This document shows, piece by piece, positions 22,458 to 32,598 of a DNA stretch of 64,000 nucleotides. Positions within the stretch are counted from its first letter, which is position 1. Every line of letters starts with the position of its first letter. The stretch lies in contig NC_090447.1 in NCBI RefSeq assembly GCF_031143425.1, forward strand, positions 139,457,106 to 139,521,105, in the 5' to 3' direction. The position numbers were made by a program, and so were the translations under genes. The notes beneath the pieces were generated by a model. It saw only the letters and a list, made by a program, of their open reading frames with translations. It was not told where the DNA came from and searched no databases. The DNA is from Pleurodeles waltl. Its lineage: Eukaryota; Chordata; Amphibia; Caudata; Salamandridae.

Positions 22458-22853
22458 CTGTTAGGGTAGCATGGGTGGTGGTGCCTATTGGGGGACATAG
22501 ACATGTCTGTTACAGCTGCATGAACGTTTGGGGTGAACAGGACTGGGCTTTTTTGTGCTGGGGTTACTTTCAGTGGCCTTACAGGGTGCCTTTGTGAGGT
22601 TGACACTGTATTTAGCTTCGACTGTGGGGTTGCATTGTGATGGGGGGTGTCATTCCATTGTGGGTACTTGCAGGGGTAGGTGGCTGTCCACAGGGGGAGG
22701 GATGTGGGCCTGTTAGTGGGCTTGTGGTCATGCAGGGGGATGGATTTAGTGCCTGTTGCCTGGGTGGGGTGTTGGTGCTGGTGGTTGTGGGTGGGATGGG
22801 GTGGTGCATGCATTACAGGTATGGTGTACATGGGGTATATGTTGATGACTTAC

Positions 22854-23231
22854 CCGAGTCCATTCCTCCAGTGTGTCCAGTGAGTCCCTCAGGGTGCAGG
22901 ATGGCCAGTACCTTTTCCCCCCAGTCTGTGTATTCTGGTGATGTTGGTGGCGGTCCTCCCCCAGTCTTCTGGACTGCAATGTGGTACCTTGATGCCATGC
23001 CCCTGACCTTCCCCCGCAGGTCGTTCCATCTCTTCCGGATGTTGTCTTTGGTGCATGGATGGTGTCCACTGCATTGACCCTGTTCACAATGGTCTGCCAT
23101 AGCTCAATTTTCCTTGCGATGGATGTGTGCTGCACCTCAGCCCGAATATTTGTAGCTCAACCTTCAGGATCTCGTCCACCATGGTCCTTAACTCCCTTTC
23201 TGTGAAGCGTGGATGTTTGGGGGGGTGACAT
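22854..23231 (-). pseudogene. H1 Myb/SANT-like gene exon 1
   Basis: The start at 23229-23231 and donor G|GTAAGTC (22853) give a 378-nt exon, close to H2 (378) and H3 (379). It contains TSIARKIELWQTIVNRVNAV and IRKRWNDLRGKV, the helices of a Myb/SANT-like DNA-binding domain as in NAIF1-type proteins. Frame changes near 23050 and 23150 break it. A CATAAAA box on minus lies at 23395-23401. In Harbingers this protein helps the transposase enter the nucleus and bind DNA. Confidence 0.78.
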
Positions 23232-23754
23232 GGTGTGTGTGACGTATGGTGTAGGGGCTGGGAACGCGGTGAGGGTGCTCTTCTGCGGGTCAGTGTGCAT
23301 CTTGTGTATGGTGGCGTTCGGTGTCTGCCTCTGGTGCTCCCCGTCTTCTTGACCTGGTTTAGTTGTAAAGGATTGTGGGGTATGTCTAGGGGTGTTTTAT
23401 GGGCTTATGGATGAGTGTCAGGTGTGAGGGTTGCATGCTTATCCAATGTGTGCACTTCTTGCTGTTGAGTCCACTTGCCGCTCGTGGCGGTCGGAACCCC
23501 CAATGGTCGCCCGGCCTCCACTGTCCGCCAAGGTGATTTGTGCATCATAATTTGGAGGGCGGGGCAGGGTGGGGAGGTCCAGGATTCCTGCTGACAGGGT
23601 CATGGCGGGGAGTGGTGGTCTGATGATTTTTGGTGGGGTTGGGATTTTCGTTAATTGTATGGCGGGTTTCCATTCACCGCCAACGGCGGTCTTCTGTTCA
23701 CCGCTGCCACAGCGGTTGGCGGCGTTTCCCGCCGTGTTCATAATGACCGCCTAA

Positions 23755-24014
23755 GTGATTTCCCCACAATTTGTTGTGCCTCTTGCTTTTCTTAATCCAG
23801 TAAGTTCACCATATTTAGTGTCTGATCATCCACCTCTTTCCAAATCCTGCACAAACTATTGTTTGATTACGAGACTGATGTGGTACCAGACTGTTGTAGT
23901 CAAAATATCTTAACACTGTGTCCTAAATATAGCTTATAAAATATTGCCCAATTAGAGTTACTAATGGAAAATCTACAAATAATTGGACAGTGGGTGGTTA
24001 ATGATTTTTAGGAT
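23755..24014. other. AT-rich spacer between H1 and H2
   Basis: No gene or repeat recognised. Two large Harbinger elements inserted only about 265 bp apart on either side. Confidence 0.5.
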
Positions 24015-24400
24015 GTAGGGGGTCATTACAACATTGGCGGTAAAAGCCACTTACCGCCGTGCAGAAGACCGCCAACACACCGCCGCAGAATTCCGCCACT
24101 GTAATTATGACCCACAACCCCGAATCAGCCAAAATCCAGACACCCACACAAGTCCGCAACACCAAAGGTCAGTGATAAACTGGCGATAACAAAACCTCCA
24201 CCGCCATGCCAACAGGAATGCGCCCACACTATCATGACCCACGAATCCGCACGGCGGTCTTTCAACTGCGGTATTCCATTGGCGGTACACACCGCCACGC
24301 TCAAAATCCACACACATTTACAAAACACCTCCACATTGGACAATTCCAAATACACACACCTGACACACATACACACACCACTCCCACACATCCAATACAA

Positions 24401-24407
24401 TATAAAA
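24401..24407 (+). promoter_or_regulatory. TATA box of H2 Myb-like gene
   Basis: TATAAAA lies about 210 bp upstream of the ATG at 24611. The same box sits at the equivalent place in H4 (56596-56602) and H3 (42821-42827, minus), so it is likely the conserved core promoter. Confidence 0.6.
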
Positions 24408-24610
24408 CACACACCCACATCACCCACAAACCCTTACAACCACAATTGTGACTGAAGGCCAGAGAGAGACACCACCAGAAACAACACTAGCATTCACAGG
24501 CACTCAACACCATCACGCACACAACATCCAAGCACCTCAAACAACATACCTCTAAATATCACCCCACACATCACAACACACACCACCCCACACATCACCC
24601 ACACCACCCC

Positions 24611-24988
24611 ATGGCCCGCAAAGACACCCCAGGTTCTCTGAGGAGGATCTCAGGGTCATGGTGGAGGAACTCATCCGGGTAGAGCCACAGCTATTCGGAT
24701 CACAGGTGCAGCACACCACCATAGCTAGAAAGATGGAGCTATGGCGAGGAATTGTGGACAGGGTCAACGCAGTGGGACAGCACCTAAGAACTAGGGATGA
24801 CATCAGGAAGATATGGAACGACCTATGGGGGAAGGTGCATTCCGTGGTCTCAAGACAACACATCGCGGTTCAGAGGACTGGCGGCAAACCCCCACCTCCT
24901 CCCCCACAACTAACAACATTGGAGGAGCAGGTCTTGGCTATACTACATCCTGAGGGCCTCGCAGGAGTAGCTGGAGGAATGGACTCTG
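24611..24988 (+). pseudogene. H2 Myb/SANT-like gene exon 1
   Basis: The ATG at 24611 is followed by a frameshift near 24640, after which the frame encodes MVEELIRVEPQLFGSQVQ, ARKMELWRGIVDRVNAV and DDIRKIWNDLWGKVHSV, the Myb/SANT-like domain, then TGGKPPPPPPQ and LAILHPEGL. The exon end is followed by ATAAGT where H1, H3 and H5 have GTAAGT, so the splice donor appears lost. Confidence 0.8.
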
Positions 24989-25293
24989 ATAAGTCACTCT
25001 TCACTACTTTCACCCCTCCTACCTGCATGCCATCACATACCCCCACCCTCGCCCTCACCCCCATCACTCCAACTCCTCACAGATGTCCCAATATCACAAA
25101 CCACACATCCCAAGCCCTGCATGCAACAACACCCATCACCAAAGCATGGCTACTGCACATATCCATACACCCCCCTAAACCATGATCACACAAGGTCCTA
25201 CACAGGAATGCAAGCACTGGGGTACACGGTCACCCACCCATTGCACACAATGGCACACACAGATGCAATAATCATGCCTTTACACCCCTGCAG

Positions 25294-26117
25294 GACCCCT
25301 ACCCAACATCACCGGACAGGAGGGTCCAGATATGTCCACTCCACCCACAGAAGAGGCCCACAGTGATAACAGCAGCTCTTTCCAACTGGATCAAGATGAC
25401 CAGCCCGGCCCATCTGGGACCTCGGGACAGTCGGTTCCCCTCACACTGGCACAGGCCACTACAGAGCTCCCCCCCTCTGGAAACGCCAGCACAGCACCCA
25501 CCGGCGGGCCCATACCTCTGTCCCCAGGACACGTCAATCAGCAGTGTGTCCACCACTACAGGGAACCCAGGCTAACCCACCACCCCAACAACACCTGGGA
25601 CCTGGGGGCAGTGGTAGTGGGCACACGGTTCAGGGGACAGAGACCCAGGAACACAGGGGAACTGGGAGGGCTGCTGTGCGAAAGGCAGAGGACAGGCCCA
25701 GGAAACCCACTCTCCACGAGGCCCTCTCCAACATCATGGGAGCCTACCACCATTCACTAGGAGACGATGGCAACGGTACTGACCAAGTTTCAGGAGACCC
25801 AGCGGCTGCAGGAGGAACAGTATTTGGGCTTCAGGGAGGAACTCAAATCCATCAATTCCACCCTGGGCACCTTTGTAGGGGTGCTGATGAAACTCGTGGA
25901 CACCAGGAGGGACACTGTGGCACAACAAGGGGCCCCTGACACTAGCCTGGACGATGAACTGCCCACCACCTCCGCCGGCACTAGTGGACAGGAGGCACCG
26001 CCACAGGACCACCACACCAGCACCCCACCCCCAGCAGATGGAGAACCACCCCACAAGCGGTCCCTGAGATCCAGGACAAAGACAGAAAACAATGCCAAGA
26101 CCCCCACCAACAAATGA
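25294..26117 (+). pseudogene. H2 Myb-like gene exon 2
   Basis: It begins after acceptor CTGCAG (25288-25293) and ends at the stop at 26115-26117. The N-terminal half is Pro/Ser/Thr-rich (PPTEEAHSDNSS; GPSGTSGQS) and the C-terminal half is a coiled coil (KFQETQRLQEEQYLGFREEL) with a basic tail. Frame changes occur along it. It is homologous to H4 exon 2 at 63373-64000. Confidence 0.75.
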
Positions 26118-26593
26118 GACCACTCTGATTGTCATCCTTCTGTCCCACTTTGTCACCCTGTCCATCCTTAAACTGCCCCATCTCCACTTCCTATGCCCAT
26201 TTGGACAATGCACCTGTGAGACTGATAGACTGGACTCTGCCAGGGACATTCCTCCACCATCACCCCTGACCATTTTACAATACCCTCCAATATTGAGCAC
26301 GTAAATAAACACCCTTAAATCACAAAATAATCAGGAGTCTGTCTGTGATTTCGAAATTGTGTATTAGCAATTACAGTGGCAAAATGCTATATCAAATGTA
26401 ATGTCAACATACCTATATCACACAGCTCTAGTCCATGCGGAAACAAAGCAGATGTCACACAGTGGGACCCACATCTGTAAAATTGTAAGGGAAAGTGACA
26501 ACTCAGTGACCATACACTGGGTGAAAATGACAGACAGATGAGAGATAATAGAATTAAACCAGATGAAGGCAGTGTTGTCTTCTTACCTGTGTC

Positions 26594-26985
26594 TCACTGG
26601 AAGTATTGCAGGATCACCGTGTTCCTGTTGTCTATGTCCTCTTCTTCTGCTTCCTCGTCTTCCTCGTCTTCACTGTCCACAGGCTCCACAGCTGCCACAA
26701 CATCTCCATCTGGACCATCCTCCTGCAGAAAAGGCACCTGTTGTCGCAAAGCCAAGTTGTGAAGCATACAGCAGGCCACGATGATCTGGCACACCTTCTT
26801 TGGTGAGTAGAACAGGGAACCACCTGTCATATGGAGGCACCTGAACCTGGCCTTCAGGAGGCCGAAGGTCCACTCTATAATCCTCCTAGTTTGCCCATGG
26901 GCCTCATTGTAGCGTTCCTCTGCCCTTGTCGTGGGATTCCTCACTGGTGTCAGTAGCCATGACAGGTTGGGGTAACCAGAGTCAC
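26594..26985 (-). CDS. H2 transposase exon 3
   Basis: It opens after acceptor TTTGCAG and reads GDSGYPNLSWLLTPVRNP to the stop at 26594. It holds the catalytic Glu in RRIIEWTFGLLKARFR, then CQIIVACCMLHN and an acidic Asp/Glu-rich tail. Intron 2 (26986-27084) is 99 bp, the same length as in H3. The frame is open throughout. Confidence 0.85.
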
Positions 26986-27084
26986 CTGCAAATGTCGAGG
27001 GACAACTGTTAGACACACACTAACTCATAGGGACATCCCCAGACCCAGACAACTATTCACACTGAATTGGGTCCATGTCCTCAC

Positions 27085-27440
27085 CTAATAGCCACACACG
27101 GTGCCTCTGGAGTTACCCCATCACATAAGGGATGCTGCTACTCCTCAGAATGTAAGCGTCATGCACTGAGCCAGGGAATTTGGCATTCACATGGGAGATG
27201 TACTGGTCTGGCAAACACACCATCTGCACATTCATCGAATGGTAACTCTTCTGGTTTCTGTACACCTGTTCTCTCCTGCGGGGGGGACCAAGGCCACATG
27301 TATCCCATCAATGGCACCTATGATGTTGGGGATATGTCCAAGGGCATAGAAATCACCTTTCACTGTAGGCAAATCCTCCACCTGAGAGAAAACGATGTAG
27401 CTCTGCATGTGTTTCAGGAGGGTGGGCATCTCCTTTGCCC
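27085..27440 (-). pseudogene. H2 transposase exon 2, 5'-truncated
   Basis: Only the catalytic half remains: LKHMQSYIVFSQVEDLP, GDFYALGHIPNIIGAIDGIH with the first Asp, and PGSVHD with the second (about 27160-27180). A frame change lies near 27235. Homology stops abruptly at about 27433-27440; upstream sequence instead encodes an unrelated plus-strand ORF. The donor is G|GTGAGG at 27084. Confidence 0.85.
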
Positions 27441-28293
27441 CAGGCACCTCAGCCCCTGCCCCTGTCAGCCCTGCTGTCCTCAGTGAGGAGGCCATTGACC
27501 TCCTCAGGTCCCTCACTGTTGGGCAGTCTAACATTTTGAATGCCATCCAGGGTGTACAGAGGCAGTTGCAACAAACCAATGCATACCTGGAGGGCATTCA
27601 TTCTGGTCAGGCAGCCCATCAGCGAGCTTTTCAGACTCTGGCCTCAGCACTGATGGCAGCCATTGTCCCTGTCTCTAGCCTCCCCCTCCAACTTCCTTCA
27701 CCCAAACCCCTGTACCTCAGCCTATCCCAATCACACCATCAGACCAGCATGCACACACCTCAACACACAAGGGAAGCTCTGGCAAACATAAGCACCACAC
27801 ATCCCACAGGCACTCACGCAAGCATCAGATGCATGGAGACACACTAACATCCACTGCCTCCACTGTGTCCCCCTCCTCCTCGTCTCCCTCCTCCCTCCCG
27901 GTCTCGTCTCTACTCACACCTGCATGCACTACATCCTCAGCCACTACGTCCATCACAAGCACACCCACCACCACACCCCGCTCACGTGCAGTCACCACCC
28001 CCACTACCATTCACACGTCCCCTGTGTCCTCTCCCAGTGTGTCTGTGAGGCCACCCCCCAAGGTACACAAACGCAGCCACACACCCACCCAACAGCCATC
28101 CACCTCACGACAGCCTCCAGCCCATGCACCTTCACCCAAAGTCACCAAACGTACACCTCCTACAACCACTACCTCTTCCTCCACTCCCAAACCCCCTCCA
28201 GCTACCCATCCCAGTGTTCGTAAGAAACTTTTCCTGTCCAACCTTGACCTCTTTCCCTCACCTCCCCCACCCCTTCAGTCTCCTAGGGCCTGA
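27433..28293 (+). pseudogene. Foreign coiled-coil and Ser/Thr/Pro-rich ORF inside H2
   Basis: Frames on plus encode EAIDLLRSLTVGQSNIL and a Gln-rich coiled coil (GVQRQLQQTNAYLEGIHS), then a Ser/Thr/Pro-rich, Lys-containing stretch ending VRKKLFLSNLDLFPSPPPP. In style this resembles the C-terminal part of a Myb-like Harbinger protein, but of a different family from H2's own gene at 24611-26117. Its start is not visible, consistent with a rearranged fragment. This origin is inference. Confidence 0.45.
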
Positions 28294-28607
28294 CTCTCCA
28301 GGTCCCAACCCAGCACTTCAGCCACAACATCGGCGGGACCAGTGGTGCCGGTAGTAAACGGCTTCTGGTGTGAGCCAGGCAGCAGGGCAACCAGTGTAGC
28401 AAGGAGCCAGAGCACGGACAGTCCCCCACCTGTAAAGCATAAAAAGTTGGCCAGTGCCCAGCGGGAGAGGGGAAAGAAATCAGCCACCAAAGCCGCTCCC
28501 AGGGGTACATTTGGGAGTGTGGAGACAGCTGCGCACCATCCAAGGTGGGGAAGGGGCACAGTAAAACCGGCAAGTCTGGGAAGATCAGCACGGCGGACAA
28601 GACCGCC

Positions 28608-28925
28608 ACCAGCCCCGCTGCCCAGGACACCACCGTCACCAGCCCCGCTGCCCAGGACACCGCCGCCACCAGCCCCGCTGCCCAGGACACCGCCGCCAGC
28701 AGAACCGCTGCCCAGGACACCGCCGCCATCAGCCCCGCTGCCCAGGACACCGCCGCCAGCAGAACCGCTGCCCAGGACACCGCCTCCAGCAGCACTGCTG
28801 CCCTTGACACCGCCGTCAGCAGAACCGCTGCCCAGAACACCACCGCCAGCAGAACCGCTGCCCAGGACACCACTGCCAGCAGCACCGCTGCCCAGGAAAC
28901 CGCTGCCAGCAGCACCGCAGGCCAG
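28608..28925. repeat. 30-bp minisatellite (about 10 units)
   Basis: The unit resembles CCCCGCTGCCCAGGACACCG plus ten bases and repeats with a 30-bp period. It keeps a plus-strand frame encoding a ten-residue repeat of the PAAQDTAAT type. Units vary by single bases. Confidence 0.85.
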
Positions 28926-28968
28926 TGAGCACCAATGATTCCGACACTACTGAGGCCGCCACGGGCAA

Positions 28969-29445
28969 GATGAAGCACTCTGGGCACAGAGCCCCCTCCA
29001 GAACCAGTGGAGATGAAAGACATCCACTACCTCAGTCCTTGGCAGGATGAAGCACTCCGGGCACAGAGCCCCCTCCAGAACCAGTGGAGAAAGACATCCG
29101 CTACCTCAGTCCTTGGCAGGATGAAGCACTCTGGGCACAGAGCCCCCTCCATAACCAATGGAGAAAGACATCCATTACCTCAGTCCTTGGCAGGATAAAG
29201 CACTCTGGGCACAGACCCCCCTCCAGAACCAGTGGAGAAAGACATCCACTACCTCAGTTCTTGGCAGGATGAAGCACTCTGGGCACAAAGCCCCCTCCAC
29301 AACCAGTGGGGAAAGACATCCACTACCTCAGTCCTTGGCAGGATGAAGCACTCTGGGCACAAAGCCCCCTCCAGAATCAGTGGAGAAAGACATCCACTAC
29401 CTCAGTCATTGGCATGATGAAGCACTCTGGGCACAAATCCCCCTC
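28969..29445. repeat. 74-bp minisatellite (about 6 units)
   Basis: Units begin GATGAAGCACTCTGGGCACA and repeat every 74 bp. Because 74 is not a multiple of three, successive units change frame. Confidence 0.88.
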
Positions 29446-29472
29446 CAGAAACCAGTGGAGAATGTTATCCAC

Positions 29473-29840
29473 TTGAGAGACTGTGGCTTTGCACTCCTCA
29501 TGATGCAGCAGTGGGCAACCCAACCACTGTAGAGACTTGAGAGACTGTGGCTTTGCACTCCCCAGGATGCAGCAGTGGGCAAACCACCCACTGGAGAGAC
29601 TTGAGAGACTGTGGCTTTGCACTCCCCAGGATTGAACAGTGGGCAAACCACCCACTGTAGAGACTTGAGAAACTGTGGATTTGCACTCCCCAGGATAAAG
29701 CAATGGGCAAACCACCCACTGGAGAGACTTGAGAGACTGTGGCTTTATACTCCCCAGGATTGAACAGTGGGCAAACCACCCACTGGAGAGACTTGAGAGA
29801 CTGTGGCTTTGCACTCCCCAGGATACATCAATGGGCATGG
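29473..29840. repeat. 64-bp minisatellite (about 5.7 units)
   Basis: Units begin ACTTGAGAGACTGTGGCTTT and repeat every 64 bp with a few substitutions. It follows the 74-bp array with almost no gap. Confidence 0.88.
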
Positions 29841-30316
29841 ATCCCCCTTGTGGATCTGGCATCGTGCACTCATCCGGCTGAGGTGCCCCCCCTTCCCTTA
29901 CCCCTGAGGTGCCTGTTTTATTTCTATCTGATGCCCCAGCAGTGTTCTCTCTGTCTTGTTCGGGTATTGAGTGTGGGCCTTGCCCATTCCTTTTGGGCCC
30001 AGTGGTCCACAGACTATGATAGTGGAATACCTTGGACTTGTATTCTTGGTGTATATATTTGTTTATAGTGTGAATATCTTTATATATGTATATATTTTTG
30101 ATTTCTGCCTTTGGATATATTATAATCATTCGACTCATTTCCTTTTGTTCTTGCATTCTTCCATGGGGGTGTTGGGGGGTGTAACTGTAATGTATCATGA
30201 TGTATTAGTGTGTGTGTTGTCGTGGGTGAGGGTGGGGGTGGGAGTGTTGCGTTTTACGTGTGTGTGTCACTGTTTTTTCCCTCCCCCCTCCCCTGTGTCG
30301 TAGGTGCAGTACTCAC

Positions 30317-30399
30317 CATGGTCTTCGCTGCCGGCGTTCATGCTCCTGGTAGAGGAGCAGGAACATAAAGGCTGGAATAATCTGACGTTCTGGTTCCAT
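30317..30399 (-). CDS. H2 transposase exon 1 (83 nt)
   Basis: On minus the ATG at 30397-30399 opens MEPERQIIPAFMFLLLYQEH and an Arg-rich end, stopping at donor G|GTGAGTAC (30316-30310). The length and phase equal exon 1 of H1, H3 and H5. Its natural partner, the start of exon 2, is missing in H2. Confidence 0.72.
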
Positions 30400-30730
30400 G
30401 GCGTCCTGGTTCCTCGTGGGATGTGTAGAGGTGAGCGTTTCCCCTTCCAAGTCCTGTTTCCGTCGTGTTTTTGTTTGCGGTGAATCCACCCCAGAAAAGG
30501 TGGCGGATTGGCCTGTTGTAATTCTGTGGGCAGTACATTGTCCTCCGCCTGTCTGTTGGCGGTTACCGCCACAGTGTTTGTTTGTACTGCCTTGGCGGTC
30601 GGAGTGTTAAAGTGGCTGTCTTTGTTGGCGGTTTCCGCCACGGTCGTAATTCCGTTTTTTTTACCGCCGGCCTGTTGGCGGTTTTACCGCCGCTTTAACA
30701 CAGACCGCCAGGGTTGTAATGACCACCATA

Positions 30731-31881
30731 ATGTTTATGTCAGTTGGTGTTTCTGTTGACAATATTCTATTGAAAATAAGCCATTTTAAAATTCAAAGAA
30801 ACATGTCACTGTCTTTCATTCATAACTGCCAAACTGCCACTGCAGTCATTAAACCAACTACAAAGGGTCCCCACACTCAAGAGCCTTAGAGCAAAAGCTC
30901 CACCTATGAAAATCAAAGAAAAGCTCCCCTGGAATAATCGTTTTCAGGCTTAAGGCTTTCCTAAAACATTCCTGGGGGCTGCTGCACCTCCTGCAACCTC
31001 CTACCACACATTAGGCAAATGTTGTTGGTACTATGGCCCTTTCTGGGGGCACAATAAGCATGTAGGTATTGAAATCGCCCCCCTCATGGGGTGTAATGGG
31101 GTGATAGATGCCCAAGTTTGTAAATATAGAATTAGCAACTTTGCCCACTCTTTATTGCTGCTGCAGCCCCTAGCCCCCAGGGAACCAATGGCCTCAGTTG
31201 ACTACCACTCATCTTACAGAATGTCATAGGAGCTGTCTAAAGATTCTTTGCATCCCACAGGTCATGAATAGGCTGGGGATTAGTCCCTCAGTCCATATTT
31301 GCAGGGCATCAGGTGACTTCTCCTTGGAGCTGGGCTTTCTTTTCACCGTTGACGCTCTTAAGTCCAGGGTCTTCTCAACTGTGTCTTCCCTGGTGCTGGG
31401 GCTTTTAAGTGCGGTGGAAGGTTCTAGGTGCCAGGCACATCTGTACAATCCTAGGATGCTACATCATCACTCAATCATCAATCATCCCTGTCCGATCCCT
31501 CATGACCCAACCCTCATAAACAACATTCTGAGACCAACCAATATTGCAACTTCACGTTGTTTGTGGAAAGAGCTCCCTGGAAATCCTCAGCTCCACTGCT
31601 TGATAACACAGATGCTTAATCCTTCCCACCAAAGTTTCAAAGATGAGCACCTACTGTATTGGCTTTGGACCTCCAGTAGACCTGGGCTGTTGCAGCCCAG
31701 ATGCAGTGTGACAACTTAATTAAAAAATTCCCAGGAACTGAAACAATCACAGCTAACTGCTCCATTATGTGGGGAGGCTTATGATCTTTCTGCTGGGAGC
31801 GGAGTAATTAACGTAGCCTAGTAGGGAAGCAAAGGTCTGGAATCTGATTCAGACCTGAGCCAGGGACATATGACAAACCAT
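30731..31881. other. Unassigned sequence
   Basis: Mixed-composition sequence right of H2. An ATCATC-rich stretch at about 31460-31490 and weak LINE-like phrasing downstream are not enough for a call. Confidence 0.4.
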
Positions 31882-31884
31882 ATA

Positions 31885-32074
31885 GGGGGTTATTCTAACT
31901 TTGGAGGAGGTGTTAATCCGTCCCAAAAGTGACGGAAAAGTGACGGATTTACCACCAGCCGTATTACGAGTCCATTATATCCTATGGAACTCGTAATACG
32001 GCTGGTGGTATATCCGTCACTTTACCGTCACTTTTGCGACGGATTAACACTCCTCCAAAGTTAGAATAACCCCC
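31885..32074. mobile_element. 190-bp near-perfect palindromic MITE
   Basis: The ends GGGGGTTATTCTAACTTTGG are inverted copies, flanked by ATA at 31882-31884 and 32075-32077. Almost the whole element is one hairpin around TCCATTATATCCTATGGA at about 31970-31988. It has no coding capacity. The termini and 3-bp target resemble the Harbinger elements here. Confidence 0.9.
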
Positions 32075-32598
32075 ATAGTGCCATAAGGTGTAGCAGGCTA
32101 TAAATTCAAACGTAGGTGCTTGTTTTTCCACAGATTGATAGCTTGCTGGCCCTGTTGGCCTAAGTGACTCAAAACATTAACTTAGGGGATATTTCACCTT
32201 TACAGTAACCATTATAGACCAATGCTATGAATGTCGACTCACAATGCAAAGCCTACTCAAGGCCAGTGTCATTCTCTGAAAAGCTCTTTCTGTGTCAGGC
32301 TACTTAATCGCCAAAAACAGACTGCATATCACAGTAGCCTCACACATGCAGCCAGCACCCTTGCACACTTATTGACATGTAAGAAGCCCAGTGCCATTTG
32401 CCAGCAGGAATTGTTTTATCTTCAAAGGGAGACACTGGCAGTTATCACACGTGGGCCAATTACTACAAATTTACCAAAAGGAGACTCAGGTAGTGAGATT
32501 CTCTAGCTGTAGAAATCCAATAACTGAGTGGTCAAATGGGAAACATCACAGGGTACTGAATGGGTGGAACATATTTGCTACAGTGACTGGCTATACAT

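Larger units (their letters stand above)
18593..23751 (+). mobile_element. Harbinger element H1, two-gene
   Basis: The termini are AGCCCTCATTATGAAC and the inverted GGCGGTCATTATGAAC, continuing into ACGGCGG on both sides, with TAA duplicated at 18590-18592 and 23752-23754. A HARBI1-like transposase gene runs on plus and a Myb/SANT-like gene converges on minus, the usual two-gene Harbinger layout. The 5,159-bp length fits a full-size element. The transposase keeps its catalytic acidic residues but has at least two stops and one frameshift. Confidence 0.92.
24018..30727 (-). mobile_element. Harbinger element H2, rearranged
   Basis: The termini are GGGGGTCATTACAAC and the inverted GGTGGTCATTACAAC, with GTA (24015-24017) and ATA (30728-30730) as an imperfect target duplication. 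The Myb-like gene is on plus and the transposase on minus, so the element is inverted relative to H1, H3 and H5. The transposase N-terminal part is missing, and about 2.9 kb with a foreign-looking ORF and three tandem arrays occupies its place and intron 1. Outer ends match H3 closely. Confidence 0.85.

Noticed and set aside
28342..28938. 198-codon Pro/Thr-rich ORF
   Set aside because: It is an alternative frame of the 30-bp minisatellite; the in-phase PAAQDTAAT frame is the more likely former coding frame.
28969..29840. Regular repeats that might suggest a CRISPR array
   Set aside because: The units are contiguous with no spacers, sit inside a eukaryotic transposon, and have no cas genes nearby.
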